The notes beneath the pieces were generated by a model. It saw only the letters and a program-made list of their open reading frames with translations. It did not search any database and had not been told where the DNA came from. Of a DNA stretch of 10,256 nucleotides, positions 1 to 6,927 are shown piece by piece. Origin of the DNA: Nitrosomonadaceae bacterium (GTDB taxonomy: Bacteria; Pseudomonadota; Gammaproteobacteria; Burkholderiales; Nitrosomonadaceae). Positions within the stretch are counted from its first letter, which is position 1. Each line of letters begins with the position of its first letter. The position numbers were made by a program, and so were the translations under genes. The stretch spans positions 1 through 10,256 of the forward strand of contig CAKKRO010000036.1 of the NCBI GenBank assembly GCA_919902625.1. Reading direction: 5' to 3'.

Positions 1-1043
1 TCTTGATCCAGCATTTGGTTGATGGTCACCATGCTGCCCATTTTCATCAGTACTTTAATGACATCGGCCGCCTTCACCGACATTTTTTGAGCCAAGGCAC
101 TCACGGAAATTGTTTCAGGCACCATAATTTCACGTACAATGGGTTCCGTCGGTGCAGAAAAACCATGGATATTCTGATCATCTACATGTGTTGGTTTGCT
201 ATGCTTGTCTCTACGTGTACGCCAGCCTTGGCCAGCGGAAAGATCGCCACGGGTTTTAACACCGCGTTTTTTGGTATTTTCATCTTTCCAAACAACTTGC
301 TGTTTGGCTTGTTTCTTTTTCTTCTCTGCTTTTTCTTCAGGCTTCACTATCGGTTTATGCAGTGTCCCATCAGTCGAGTTGGGATGCAATTGAGCTTCAA
401 TTTTCTGTTCAGCCTCAGATTTCCTGACAACCGCCGCCTGCACATCATGTTCTGATCCTGCAGCTATAGGGGACACCGGTCTAATTGATATTTCATCAGA
501 AACCATTTCCTGTTTTTCGTCTTTTTTCTCTATTCCTTCAATTATCCCGGTTTTTTTACGCGATTTTTTTTGTTTAATTTCCTCCACTTGGCGCGCAATT
601 AACTCAGCTTGCTTTCTTGCCTCTTCATTACGCAATGCCAATTGCTCTGCATCAATTACAGATTCTTTAGCCGGTTGACCAGTTACCTCGGGAAGTTTAG
701 CTGCAACTGGGACTGGAGCCTGGGCTGATTCCAAATCACCAGACAGAGTCGGCTTTGTGAGTACACGTCTTTTTCTGACTTCTACCTGTATGGTGCGTGC
801 ACGACCGGTGCTGTCAGATTTTCGAATCTCGGAAGTCTGGCGGCGAGTTAGAGTAACTTTACTTTTACTTTCTGTAGCTCCGTGAGTTCTTCTAAGATAA
901 TCAAGCAACTGAGCTTTGTCTTGCTCTGTCAAACTGTCTTCTGCCAACATTTTTTTTACGCCAGCGGCCTTAAGCTGTTCCAGCAAGACTGCAGGCAGCA
1001 AACCCAGTTCATTAGCAAATTGTTCCACACTCATTTGAGCCAT
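1..1043 (-). CDS. infB: Translation initiation factor IF-2, N-terminal part (cut by left window edge)
   Basis: IF-2 is the GTPase that places fMet-tRNA on the 30S subunit and promotes 70S joining. The frame is open for 347 codons from an ATG at 1043 to the window edge, with no frameshift. The protein begins MAQMSVEQFANELG, the typical IF2_N domain (about residues 1-55). A long, charged, low-complexity linker rich in Lys, Glu and Gln follows (about 60-290). A second IF2_N-like domain begins at about 297 (APTEPIVREIMVPETISVS). The GTPase and C-terminal domains lie outside the window. A second ATG three codons in (1034) is possible, but the first has a GAAGGG ribosome binding site about 6 nt upstream. 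It follows nusA by 74 bp on the same strand, the usual nusA-infB order, so it is probably cotranscribed. Confidence 0.96.
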   Translation of the reverse strand, partial: MAQMSVEQFANELGLLPAVLLEQLKAAGVKKMLAEDSLTEQDKAQLLDYLRRTHGATESKSKVTLTRRQTSEIRKSDSTGRARTIQVEVRKRRVLTKPTLSGDLESAQAPVPVAAKLPEVTGQPAKESVIDAEQLALRNEEARKQAELIARQVEEIKQKKSRKKTGIIEGIEKKDEKQEMVSDEISIRPVSPIAAGSEHDVQAAVVRKSEAEQKIEAQLHPNSTDGTLHKPIVKPEEKAEKKKKQAKQQVVWKDENTKKRGVKTRGDLSAGQGWRTRRDKHSKPTHVDDQNIHGFSAPTEPIVREIMVPETISVSALAQKMSVKAADVIKVLMKMGSMVTINQMLDQ

Positions 1044-1117
1044 TTATAACCCTTCAGCAAACAAAACCACAAGCAGGTTCTCGATAAAATAACCTTATTA
1101 TTAATCGACAATTTAAA

Positions 1118-2590
1118 TCAAGTAAACCATGGTTCACGTGCTTTGATAATCAACCGATTTGCACGTTCAATATCGATACCAATCATCTCGACCAAATCGT
1201 CAGCAGCTAAATCAGCTAGATCAGCTTGCGTATTAATACCTTTTGATGCCAGTTCTCGAACAATATTGATATCCATTCCTTCCAATGAAAGCAAATCTTC
1301 GGCAACGTGTTCAACTTTTTCTTCGCTAACAATAGCGTCGGTTAACAATACATTACGAGCCCGATTCCGTATTTCATTGACAGTTTCTTCATCTAATGAC
1401 TCGATTTCCAGCATCTCATTCAATGGAACATAAGCCACTTCTTCCAAAGTAACAAACCCTTCCTGTACGAGTATCTCCGCTATCTCTTCATCGACATCCA
1501 GCTTCTGCATAAAGAGTTGACAGATTAACGATGTCTCTTCTTCATGTTTGGCTTTGGATTCTTCCACTGTCATGATGTTAAGCTCCCAGCCGGTCAATTC
1601 AGAGGCAAGCCGTACATTCTGCCCACCACGACCTATTGCTTGGGCCAGATTATCATCATCTACCACAATATCCATACTGTGCTTTTCTTCATCGACCATA
1701 ATGCTGCTGATTTCTGCCGGTGCCAATGCATTAATAATAAAAGTCGCAGGATCATCTGACCATAAGACGATATCAACACGCTCTCCGGCCAATTCACTAA
1801 TAACAGCCTGTACTCTGGATCCACGCATACCCACGCAGGTGCCAATCGGATCAACACGCTGATCGTTTGATTTGACTGCAATTTTCGCGCGCGACCCCGG
1901 GTCTCTTGCCGCCGCCTTAATTTCCAGCAAGCCTTCTTCAATTTCCGGCACTTCCAGTTCAAATAGCTTCATCAAAAATTCAGCGGAAATACGTGAAAGT
2001 TTTAATTGCGGGCCTCTGGCAGCGCGATCAACTTTATATAAATAAGCTCGTACCCGATCACCCACTCGTAAATTTTCTTTAGGGATCATCTGGTCACGTG
2101 GCAGTTCTGCTTCTATCTTTCCAGATTCAATGATGGCATTGCCGCGCTCCATACGTTTTATCGTACCGTTAACCAAATAATCTTCTCTTTCGAGAAAATC
2201 ATTCAATGTTTGTTCACGTTCTGCATCACGTATTCGCTGGAATATCACCTGTTTCGCCGCCTGTGCTCCAATACGGCCAAATTCAATGGGTTCCAGTGGT
2301 TTTTCACTATACTCACCTAATTGAATATCAGCATTGATTTTTGCAGCATCACTTAAAGCGATCTGGCGGGCAGGATCTTCCACAGCACCATCCTCCACCA
2401 CCAGCCAACGGCGGAAAGACTGATAGTCTCCTGTAGCTCTATCAATAGAAACACGTGCTTCAATATCCTCTTGAAACCGTTTTTTTGTGGCAGATGCCAA
2501 TGCAAGTTCTAGCGCTGTGAAAACAATTTCTTTTTCAACAGATTTTTCACGTGCCAATGCATCAACCAACAGTAAAATTTCGCGGCTCAT
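1118..2590 (-). CDS. nusA: Transcription termination/antitermination factor NusA
   Basis: NusA binds RNA polymerase and nascent RNA and modulates pausing, intrinsic termination and antitermination. The 490-residue length matches the proteobacterial form. The N-terminal RNAP-binding domain (1-130) starts MSREILLLVDALAREK. It is followed by an S1 domain (about 135-200), KH1 with the DPIGTCVGMRGSRV motif (247-260), and KH2 with AIGRGGQNVRLAS (318-330). Two acidic helix-hairpin-helix repeats complete the protein (about 360-415 and 430-485), the AR1/AR2 type found in Proteobacteria and absent from shorter Gram-positive NusA. The ATG at 2590 is preceded by a near-ideal Shine-Dalgarno, CTGGAGG, 4 nt upstream. 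The gene lies 27 bp after rimP and 74 bp before infB on the same strand. No key motif is missing. Confidence 0.98.
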   Translation of the reverse strand: MSREILLLVDALAREKSVEKEIVFTALELALASATKKRFQEDIEARVSIDRATGDYQSFRRWLVVEDGAVEDPARQIALSDAAKINADIQLGEYSEKPLEPIEFGRIGAQAAKQVIFQRIRDAEREQTLNDFLEREDYLVNGTIKRMERGNAIIESGKIEAELPRDQMIPKENLRVGDRVRAYLYKVDRAARGPQLKLSRISAEFLMKLFELEVPEIEEGLLEIKAAARDPGSRAKIAVKSNDQRVDPIGTCVGMRGSRVQAVISELAGERVDIVLWSDDPATFIINALAPAEISSIMVDEEKHSMDIVVDDDNLAQAIGRGGQNVRLASELTGWELNIMTVEESKAKHEEETSLICQLFMQKLDVDEEIAEILVQEGFVTLEEVAYVPLNEMLEIESLDEETVNEIRNRARNVLLTDAIVSEEKVEHVAEDLLSLEGMDINIVRELASKGINTQADLADLAADDLVEMIGIDIERANRLIIKAREPWFT

Positions 2591-2617
2591 AGTCCTCCAG
2601 CCAAATTTTTTATATAC

Positions 2618-3046
2618 CTACAATTTTGGAACCAAACGAGCTTTTCCAAGGTTACTCAATTCAAGGTCTAACAATTTCCCTTCGACTTCAAGTGTTATTC
2701 TGCCATTATTTACTTCCCGCAAAACCCCTAAAAAATTTCTTTGTTCCTGCACAGGAATTCGCAATCTCAATTTAACTGTTTCTCCTTTAAAACGAAGAAA
2801 ATCAGCTTCTTTCCTCAATGGCCTGTCCAGGCCTGGTGAAGAAACCTCCAACCGGCCATAATCAATATTTTCGACTACCAGCAATCGGCTCAAGTGATTA
2901 CTGATAGTTACACAATCATCAATACTGATACCACCTTCTTTATCTACAAATATTCTTAATAATTTGCCGCGCGCCAATTGTTCAACTTCGACCAACTCAT
3001 AACCCATTCCCGCCAGAGTTGATTCCAGTAATTCTTCCAGTGCCAT
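2618..3046 (-). CDS. rimP: Ribosome maturation factor RimP
   Basis: RimP assists maturation of the 30S ribosomal subunit. The chosen start gives 142 residues, MALEELLESTLAGMGYELVE onward. The family signature LEVSSPGLDRPL is at about 66-77, and the C-terminal part is a small beta-barrel (SH3-like) domain ending LVPKL. The frame stays open upstream to another ATG at 3088, which would add 14 residues (MMGFFSPFFICGGA). I reject that start because those codons would translate the leader hairpin and its U-tract, while the ATG at 3046 has a GGAG ribosome binding site 3 nt upstream. This is the first gene of the rimP-nusA-infB operon, with nusA starting 27 bp after its stop codon. Confidence 0.95.
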   Translation of the reverse strand: MALEELLESTLAGMGYELVEVEQLARGKLLRIFVDKEGGISIDDCVTISNHLSRLLVVENIDYGRLEVSSPGLDRPLRKEADFLRFKGETVKLRLRIPVQEQRNFLGVLREVNNGRITLEVEGKLLDLELSNLGKARLVPKL

Positions 3047-3060
3047 AGCTCCGCCACAAA

Positions 3061-3085
3061 TAAAAAATGGGCTGAAAAAGCCCAT
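3061..3085 (-). terminator. rimP leader hairpin with U-tract (attenuator-type terminator)
   Basis: On the minus strand a 7-bp stem ATGGGCT/AGCCCAT closes a 5-nt loop (TTTTC). It is followed at once by TTTTTA, then TTTG and the rimP ribosome binding site. The hairpin ends only about 15 nt before the rimP start codon. It therefore sits inside the 5' leader and would stop transcription before rimP-nusA-infB. This matches the described rimP leader class of predicted transcriptional attenuators found before rimP in Proteobacteria. What signal would allow read-through is not visible in the sequence. Confidence 0.8.
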
Positions 3086-3139
3086 CAAATCTATAGGTGC
3101 AGTTTAACAAAAATTTATAAAATATGGAACATAAACTTC

Positions 3140-3168
3140 GTTAAATGTAATACCTTAGCGATTATCAA
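3140..3168 (-). promoter_or_regulatory. Candidate sigma-70 promoter for the rimP operon
   Basis: On the minus strand, TTGATA at 3168-3163 (five of six consensus bases) is separated by 17 bp from TTTAAC at 3145-3140 (four of six). Initiation near 3133 would give a leader of about 87 nt that contains the whole attenuator hairpin. This is a motif match only, in AT-rich DNA where other -10-like hexamers exist. Confidence 0.4.
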
Positions 3169-3218
3169 CACTTTCTCATCATTCACTCCGCATTTCATTA
3201 CTGATCGCCTGAGCATGA

Positions 3219-3251
3219 AATTTGCACACCCAAAAATAAGAAGTGCAAATT
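3219..3251. promoter_or_regulatory. Inverted repeat, likely operator in front of acs
   Basis: A perfect 9-bp inverted repeat, AATTTGCAC (3219-3227) and GTGCAAATT (3243-3251), is separated by 15 bp, with arm centres 24 bp apart. The right arm coincides with the expected -35 position of the acs promoter candidate. No T-tract follows, so it does not look like a terminator. A dimeric transcription factor site is the likeliest reading. I cannot name the regulator. Confidence 0.5.
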
Positions 3252-3265
3252 ACGCATAGTGCCAG

Positions 3266-3274
3266 TGATACAAT
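3266..3274 (+). promoter_or_regulatory. acs: Candidate extended -10 promoter for acs
   Basis: TGATACAAT combines an extended -10 TG dinucleotide with the hexamer TACAAT (five of six consensus bases). The -35 region at the right spacing is poor (CAAATT) and is occupied by the right arm of the inverted repeat. That suggests a regulated promoter. Transcription would start near 3281, about 36 nt before the acs start codon. Confidence 0.4.
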
Positions 3275-3316
3275 CTTTGCAAGCTTATTGAAACAACGAA
3301 ATACCGGAGAAATATC

Positions 3317-5287
3317 ATGTCAACCATTGAATCCATTTTAACCGAAACCCGTATTTTCCCGCCTGATGGTGAGTTCGCCAGACGAGCAAATATACCTAGC
3401 ATTCAAGCATATCAGGCTTTATGTAATGAAGCTGAGCTGGATCATCAAGGTTTCTGGGCAAAACAGGCCCGGGAACAGATTCTTTGGCACAAACCTTTTA
3501 CTCAAATATTGAACGATCAGACTCCCCCTTTCTACCAATGGTTCAATGATGGCGAGCTCAATGTTTCATATAATTGCCTTGACCGGCACTTAGCAACACA
3601 AGCGGACAAGGTAGCTATTATTTTTGAAGCGGATGATGGAGAAGTCATACGATCGACCTATCGTGATCTCCACCAGCGTGTTTGCCAGTTCGCCAATGCA
3701 TTGAGATCACGCGATATTAAAAAAGGTGATCGTGTCATTATTTATATGCCCATGCGCATCGAAGCGGTTGTAGCCATGCAAGCCTGTGCACGCATCGGTG
3801 CAATTCACTCGGTTGTATTTGGGGGATTCTCTGCCAAAAGTTTACATGAACGTATTATCGATGCCGGCGCCATAGCAATCGTCACGGCAGATGAACAAGT
3901 CCGCGGCGGCAAGTATAATCCGCTCAAAGCAACAGTTGATGAAGCCATTAACATGGGCAATGCTTCATCAGTAAAATCCGTTGTGGTTTACAAGCGCACC
4001 GGCTCAGAAATTCCTTTTAACCCGCCACGCGATGTTTGGTGGCATGAAGTTACCCAAGGCATCAGCACCCATTGCGAACCGGAATGGGTCAACGCTGAGC
4101 ACCCGTTATTTACACTTTACACCTCCGGGTCAACGGGCAAACCTAAAGGAGTGCAACATTCCAGCGCGGGCTATCTACTGGGTACTAAAGTGAGTATGCA
4201 GTGGATTTTTGATTACAAGCCTTCGGATGTCTTCTGGTGCACTGCGGATGTCGGCTGGATTACTGGCCACAGTTATGTCACCTACGGCCCTCTTGCCATG
4301 GGAGCTACCCAGGTGATTTTTGAAGGAATTCCCACTTACCCCACTGCGGGTCGTTTTTGGGAAATCATTCAAAAACATAAAGTGACCACATTCTATACAG
4401 CACCCACTGCAATTCGTTCACTGATCAAACTGGGAGCTGATTTACCCGCTCAATACGATCTATCCTCGCTACGATTACTGGGTTCAGTCGGCGAACCCAT
4501 TAATCCTGAGGCCTGGATGTGGTTTTATGAAAAAGTGGGGCAATCCCGCTGCCCCATTGTTGATACCTGGTGGCAAACCGAGACGGGCTGTCACATGATC
4601 GCGCCATTGCCGGGCGCTGTTCCACTCAAACCCGGTTCGTGTACTTTTCCGTTACCGGGAATTTCTGCAGCCATAGTCGACGAAGCAGGTCATGATGTCG
4701 AAAACGGAAAAGGTGGCTTTTTGGTCATCAAGCAGCCTTTTCCTTCACAAATCCGCACCCTTTGGGGCGATCCTGAACGCTTCAGAAAGGTCTATTTTCC
4801 AGAAGATATAGGCCACGGAAAATATTATCTGGCGGGCGACTCTGCCTATCGTGACAATGATGGTTATTTCTGGATTATGGGGCGCATTGATGATGTTCTG
4901 AATGTTTCTGGGCATCGTTTAGGCACGATGGAAATTGAATCTGCTCTGGTAGCCAATCCATTAGTCGCAGAAGCTGCCGTTGTCGGTAAACCTCATGAAA
5001 TTAAAGGAGAATCTGTTATCGCTTTTGTGGTATTAAAAGGGCGCTACCCGCATGGAGATGAAGTGACTCGAATTACCAACGAATTGCGTGACTGGGTTGC
5101 AAAAGAAATTGGCCCGATAGCCAAACCTGAAGAAATTCGTTTTGGTGAAAACTTGCCGAAAACCCGGTCGGGCAAAATCATGCGTCGACTGTTACGCACA
5201 CTCGCCAAAGGTGAGGAAATAACCCAGGATATTTCCACACTGGAAAACCCAGCCATTCTGGAACAGTTAAAGTATCCTTCTAAATAA
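3317..5287 (+). CDS. acs: Acetyl-CoA synthetase, AMP-forming
   Basis: Cytosolic enzyme that activates acetate with ATP to acetyl-AMP and then forms acetyl-CoA. The 656 residues match full-length Acs (about 650). Seen in order: the N-terminal Acs extension (1-110); the phosphate-binding loop YTSGSTGKPKG (268-278); DVGWITGHSYVTYGP (311-325); and DTWWQTETG (416-424), whose Trp419 fits the tryptophan that keeps the acyl pocket acetate-sized. Next come the hinge and AMP-binding region GDSAYRDNDGYFWIMGR (507-523), SGHRLGTMEIESA (531-543), and the C-terminal catalytic-lysine motif KTRSGKIMRR with Lys620, the residue acetylated by Pat-type enzymes in other bacteria. The ATG at 3317 has GGAGA 6 nt upstream. 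The gene diverges from rimP and is followed 51 bp later by a metallo-hydrolase gene on the same strand. Propionyl-CoA synthetase is less likely given length and motifs. Confidence 0.96.
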   Translation: MSTIESILTETRIFPPDGEFARRANIPSIQAYQALCNEAELDHQGFWAKQAREQILWHKPFTQILNDQTPPFYQWFNDGELNVSYNCLDRHLATQADKVAIIFEADDGEVIRSTYRDLHQRVCQFANALRSRDIKKGDRVIIYMPMRIEAVVAMQACARIGAIHSVVFGGFSAKSLHERIIDAGAIAIVTADEQVRGGKYNPLKATVDEAINMGNASSVKSVVVYKRTGSEIPFNPPRDVWWHEVTQGISTHCEPEWVNAEHPLFTLYTSGSTGKPKGVQHSSAGYLLGTKVSMQWIFDYKPSDVFWCTADVGWITGHSYVTYGPLAMGATQVIFEGIPTYPTAGRFWEIIQKHKVTTFYTAPTAIRSLIKLGADLPAQYDLSSLRLLGSVGEPINPEAWMWFYEKVGQSRCPIVDTWWQTETGCHMIAPLPGAVPLKPGSCTFPLPGISAAIVDEAGHDVENGKGGFLVIKQPFPSQIRTLWGDPERFRKVYFPEDIGHGKYYLAGDSAYRDNDGYFWIMGRIDDVLNVSGHRLGTMEIESALVANPLVAEAAVVGKPHEIKGESVIAFVVLKGRYPHGDEVTRITNELRDWVAKEIGPIAKPEEIRFGENLPKTRSGKIMRRLLRTLAKGEEITQDISTLENPAILEQLKYPSK

Positions 5288-5338
5288 ATCCGCTCATCAG
5301 TACAATCGCGAAAAGTTTGTGAATAAACCTGGAGAAAT

Positions 5339-6307
5339 ATGACATTATCACTTGTTACAGATTATGAGCACGGCATCAGTGCCATTGATGCACAATTTCA
5401 TCGCCCCAAACGGGCTGCCATTCATTTGCTCGTCGAGAATGGCATGGCTGCGCTGATTGATACCGGCACATCCTTTTCCATCCCTGGCGTCATTGAATCA
5501 CTCCAGCAAAAGAATATTGCCGTTGAAGATGTAGCCTACGTCATACTGACACATATCCATCTTGATCACGCCGGAGGTGCCGGCGAATGCATGCGCCACT
5601 TCCCCAATGCAAAGCTCGTCGTTCATCCGCGCGGTGCCAGTCATATGGCAAATCCTATACGGCTTATCGCCGGCGCAATGAGTGTTTATGGAGAAATCGA
5701 GTTTAAACGCGTATATGGTGAGATCTACCCCATTGATGCCGATCGAATTATTGAAGCGCCCGATGAAAGCCGTATTGATCTCAATGGCCGATCCCTGTTA
5801 TTCCTCGATACCCCTGGCCATGCACGCCACCATAATTGCATTTATGATGAACGCAGCCAGTCATTTTTTACGGGTGATACTTTCGGCGTCTCCTACCGGG
5901 AATTTGATGTGAACGGTCTGGAATTTGTATTCCCCACCACCACACCCGTGCAATTTGATCCTGATGCAGCGCATGCCTCGCTCAATCGCATTATGCGCTA
6001 CGAGCCACGCTACGCTTATCTCACACACTATAGCCGTATTGGTCACTTGGCACATCATGCTGAATCCATGCATTATCTAATTAATGCACACGTAGAAATC
6101 GCCCAGCGAGCAAAAACCAGTGAAACAGATAGGCAATCGGTTATTTCAAAAGCACTGGAAACGTTACTGTTACAGAAGATATCAGAACATGGTTGCCAAC
6201 TGACACAAGTGGAGATCAGTAATCTACTTCGCTCGGATATTACTCTCAATACTCAAGGTTTAATTCATTGGCTTGATCAGCCGACCGACCGCTTCAAGCG
6301 TTTATGA
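5339..6307 (+). CDS. Metallo-beta-lactamase-fold hydrolase (substrate unknown)
   Basis: A 322-residue soluble protein with no signal peptide or membrane segment. The complete dizinc ligand set of the metallo-beta-lactamase fold is visible: THIHLDH (His72, His74, Asp76, His77), His161 in DTPGHARHH, Asp180 in FTGDTFG, and His230 in YLTHYSR. DTGTS (41-45) is the usual strand-turn motif before the first zinc motif. Residues after about 245 form a predicted helical C-terminal extension with many Gln, Leu and Ile. The start at 5339 has GGAG 4 nt upstream. Only 51 bp separate it from acs, with no promoter or terminator seen between them, so cotranscription with acs is likely. Glyoxalase II-like thioesterase activity is one family possibility. 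The sequence alone does not give the substrate, and a link to acetate or acyl-CoA metabolism rests only on context. Confidence 0.9.
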   Translation: MTLSLVTDYEHGISAIDAQFHRPKRAAIHLLVENGMAALIDTGTSFSIPGVIESLQQKNIAVEDVAYVILTHIHLDHAGGAGECMRHFPNAKLVVHPRGASHMANPIRLIAGAMSVYGEIEFKRVYGEIYPIDADRIIEAPDESRIDLNGRSLLFLDTPGHARHHNCIYDERSQSFFTGDTFGVSYREFDVNGLEFVFPTTTPVQFDPDAAHASLNRIMRYEPRYAYLTHYSRIGHLAHHAESMHYLINAHVEIAQRAKTSETDRQSVISKALETLLLQKISEHGCQLTQVEISNLLRSDITLNTQGLIHWLDQPTDRFKRL

Positions 6308-6360
6308 TTTAACTGCATTTGTAATCCATCCGTAAAAAATCAACCGGAACTTATAAATAG

Positions 6361-6403
6361 AAATGGGATCTATGCCGATAATTTATCAACATAGATCCCA
6401 TTT
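6361..6403. terminator. Perfect 14-bp inverted repeat, probable bidirectional terminator
   Basis: AAATGGGATCTATG (6361-6374) and CATAGATCCCATTT (6390-6403) are exact reverse complements around a 15-nt spacer. The spacer can add an inner GATA/TATC stem, giving a long two-part hairpin. It lies 53 bp after the hydrolase stop and 12 bp after the stop of the oppositely oriented small membrane gene, so it can end both transcripts. The trailing U-runs are interrupted (TTTAATTT on plus, TTTCTATTTAT on minus). Termination efficiency is therefore uncertain. Confidence 0.65.
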
Positions 6404-6415
6404 AATTTGAGGATT

Positions 6416-6634
6416 TTATGCAGTAATTCTCTTTGAAGAAAATTTCATTTTATTCTTGGATGATCCACCGATCATAGCCAGAATGAGATAAGTCACATAA
6501 AGGATAACTCCAAGAACAACATCTGAAATGGCCCATTCCATGACTGATTGCGGTAACCCAAACATTGACAGAATGCCAAAAAAAGTACTGCTAATAACGA
6601 TAGCTGCGATAATAAAAATTTGACTTGTTTTCAT
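6416..6634 (-). CDS. Small two-helix inner-membrane protein, unknown function
   Basis: I do not recognise the family. The 72-residue protein has two hydrophobic segments, about 6-26 (IFIIAAIVISSTFFGILSMF) and 38-57 (DVVLGVILYVTYLILAMIGG). The short linker carries Glu33 and Asp38, and the tail is basic (KNKMKFSSKR). By the positive-inside rule, both ends should face the cytoplasm. Support that it is a real gene: an AAAGGAG ribosome binding site 7 nt before the ATG, a terminator-like hairpin right after the stop, and a structured upstream region with four 11-bp-spaced repeats next to a -10 candidate. It stands alone, 293 bp downstream of the DUF486 gene on the same strand and convergent with the hydrolase gene. 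The context suggests a stress- or signal-induced small membrane protein. That is inference. Confidence 0.75.
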   Translation of the reverse strand: MKTSQIFIIAAIVISSTFFGILSMFGLPQSVMEWAISDVVLGVILYVTYLILAMIGGSSKNKMKFSSKRITA

Positions 6635-6682
6635 GAGACATCTCCTTTATGAAGTTTATTAATATAATTTAATAATTTTGAA

Positions 6683-6688
6683 CTTATA
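6683..6688 (-). promoter_or_regulatory. Candidate -10 box for the small membrane protein gene
   Basis: On the minus strand TATAAG (five of six consensus bases) lies 11 bp downstream of the nearest TTCACA-type repeat. No good -35 hexamer is present at 17 bp (ACTTTA), as expected for a promoter that depends on an activator bound to the repeats. The predicted transcription start near 6676 gives a leader of about 42 nt. Other AT-rich hexamers nearby, such as TATATT, could serve instead. Confidence 0.4.
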
Positions 6689-6699
6689 TGGCATCAAAC

Positions 6700-6738
6700 T
6701 TCACATAAAGTTCACAATTACTTCACAAAATATTCACG
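6700..6738. promoter_or_regulatory. Four direct repeats at 11-bp period, likely OmpR/PhoB-family response-regulator site
   Basis: The hexamers TTCACA, TTCACA, TTCACA and TTCACG start at 6700, 6711, 6722 and 6733, exactly 11 bp apart, with AT-rich 5-bp spacers. Read on the strand of the downstream gene they are TGTGAA units. Tandem hexamers separated by 5 bp are the classical layout for winged-helix response regulators. Examples are the Bacillus PhoP TT(A/C/T)ACA repeats, the Streptomyces PhoP GTTCA repeats and Pho boxes. The array ends 11 bp before a -10 candidate, a position suited to class II activation. No two-component genes are in the window, so the regulator is unknown. Confidence 0.65.
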
Positions 6739-6927
6739 TTTTTCTAAAACAAGTTGAATTAATTGAGAAAATTTTTATAAAAAGTTGCTTAATAAAATTA
6801 AATCATCATAGGTTTTGATTCTTCTAAGCATTCTATGCCGAAAATTATGGCAACTTGTTCTTCCTGTCGCATTCAACGCTTTCCGGCGATGGATTATTTT
6901 CAAATTTAAAGATATTTAGGTTATAAA
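6739..6927. other. AT-rich intergenic region without recognised gene
   Basis: This is the space between the repeat array and the DUF486 stop codon. I find no supported gene, RNA or clear terminator for the ubi operon. A 24-codon open frame at 6836 (MPKIMATCSSC...) has no ribosome binding site. A 9-bp inverted repeat AACAAGTTG (6748-6756) / CAACTTGTT (6851-6859) is present, but with 94 bp between the arms its meaning is doubtful. Confidence 0.5.

Noticed and set aside
3..455. 150-codon plus-strand open frame at the left edge
   Set aside because: It is antisense to the continuous infB frame, and its Phe/Leu-rich product mirrors the Lys/Glu-rich IF-2 linker.
1044..1117. Terminator or promoter in the nusA-infB gap
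   Set aside because: Only a 5-bp AGGTT/AACCT pairing with a long loop is present and no U-tract follows. Continuous transcription is more likely.
3047..3088. 14-residue N-terminal extension of RimP from the ATG at 3088
   Set aside because: The codons translate the leader hairpin and U-tract, and the ATG at 3046 has its own GGAG site and family-typical N-terminus.
3244..3281. Possible sigma-54 promoter before acs (GTGCC ... TTTGCA)
   Set aside because: No GG dinucleotide lies at the required distance from the GC at 3279-3280, so the -24/-12 pattern fails.
6748..6859. 9-bp inverted repeat AACAAGTTG/CAACTTGTT as ends of a small mobile element
   Set aside because: The arms are 94 bp apart, similarity does not clearly extend beyond 9 bp, and no target-site duplication is evident. 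Chance is likely in AT-rich DNA.
6836..6910. 24-codon open frame MPKIMATCSSC... with a CxxC
   Set aside because: There is no ribosome binding site, it is very short, and there is no sign of coding constraint.
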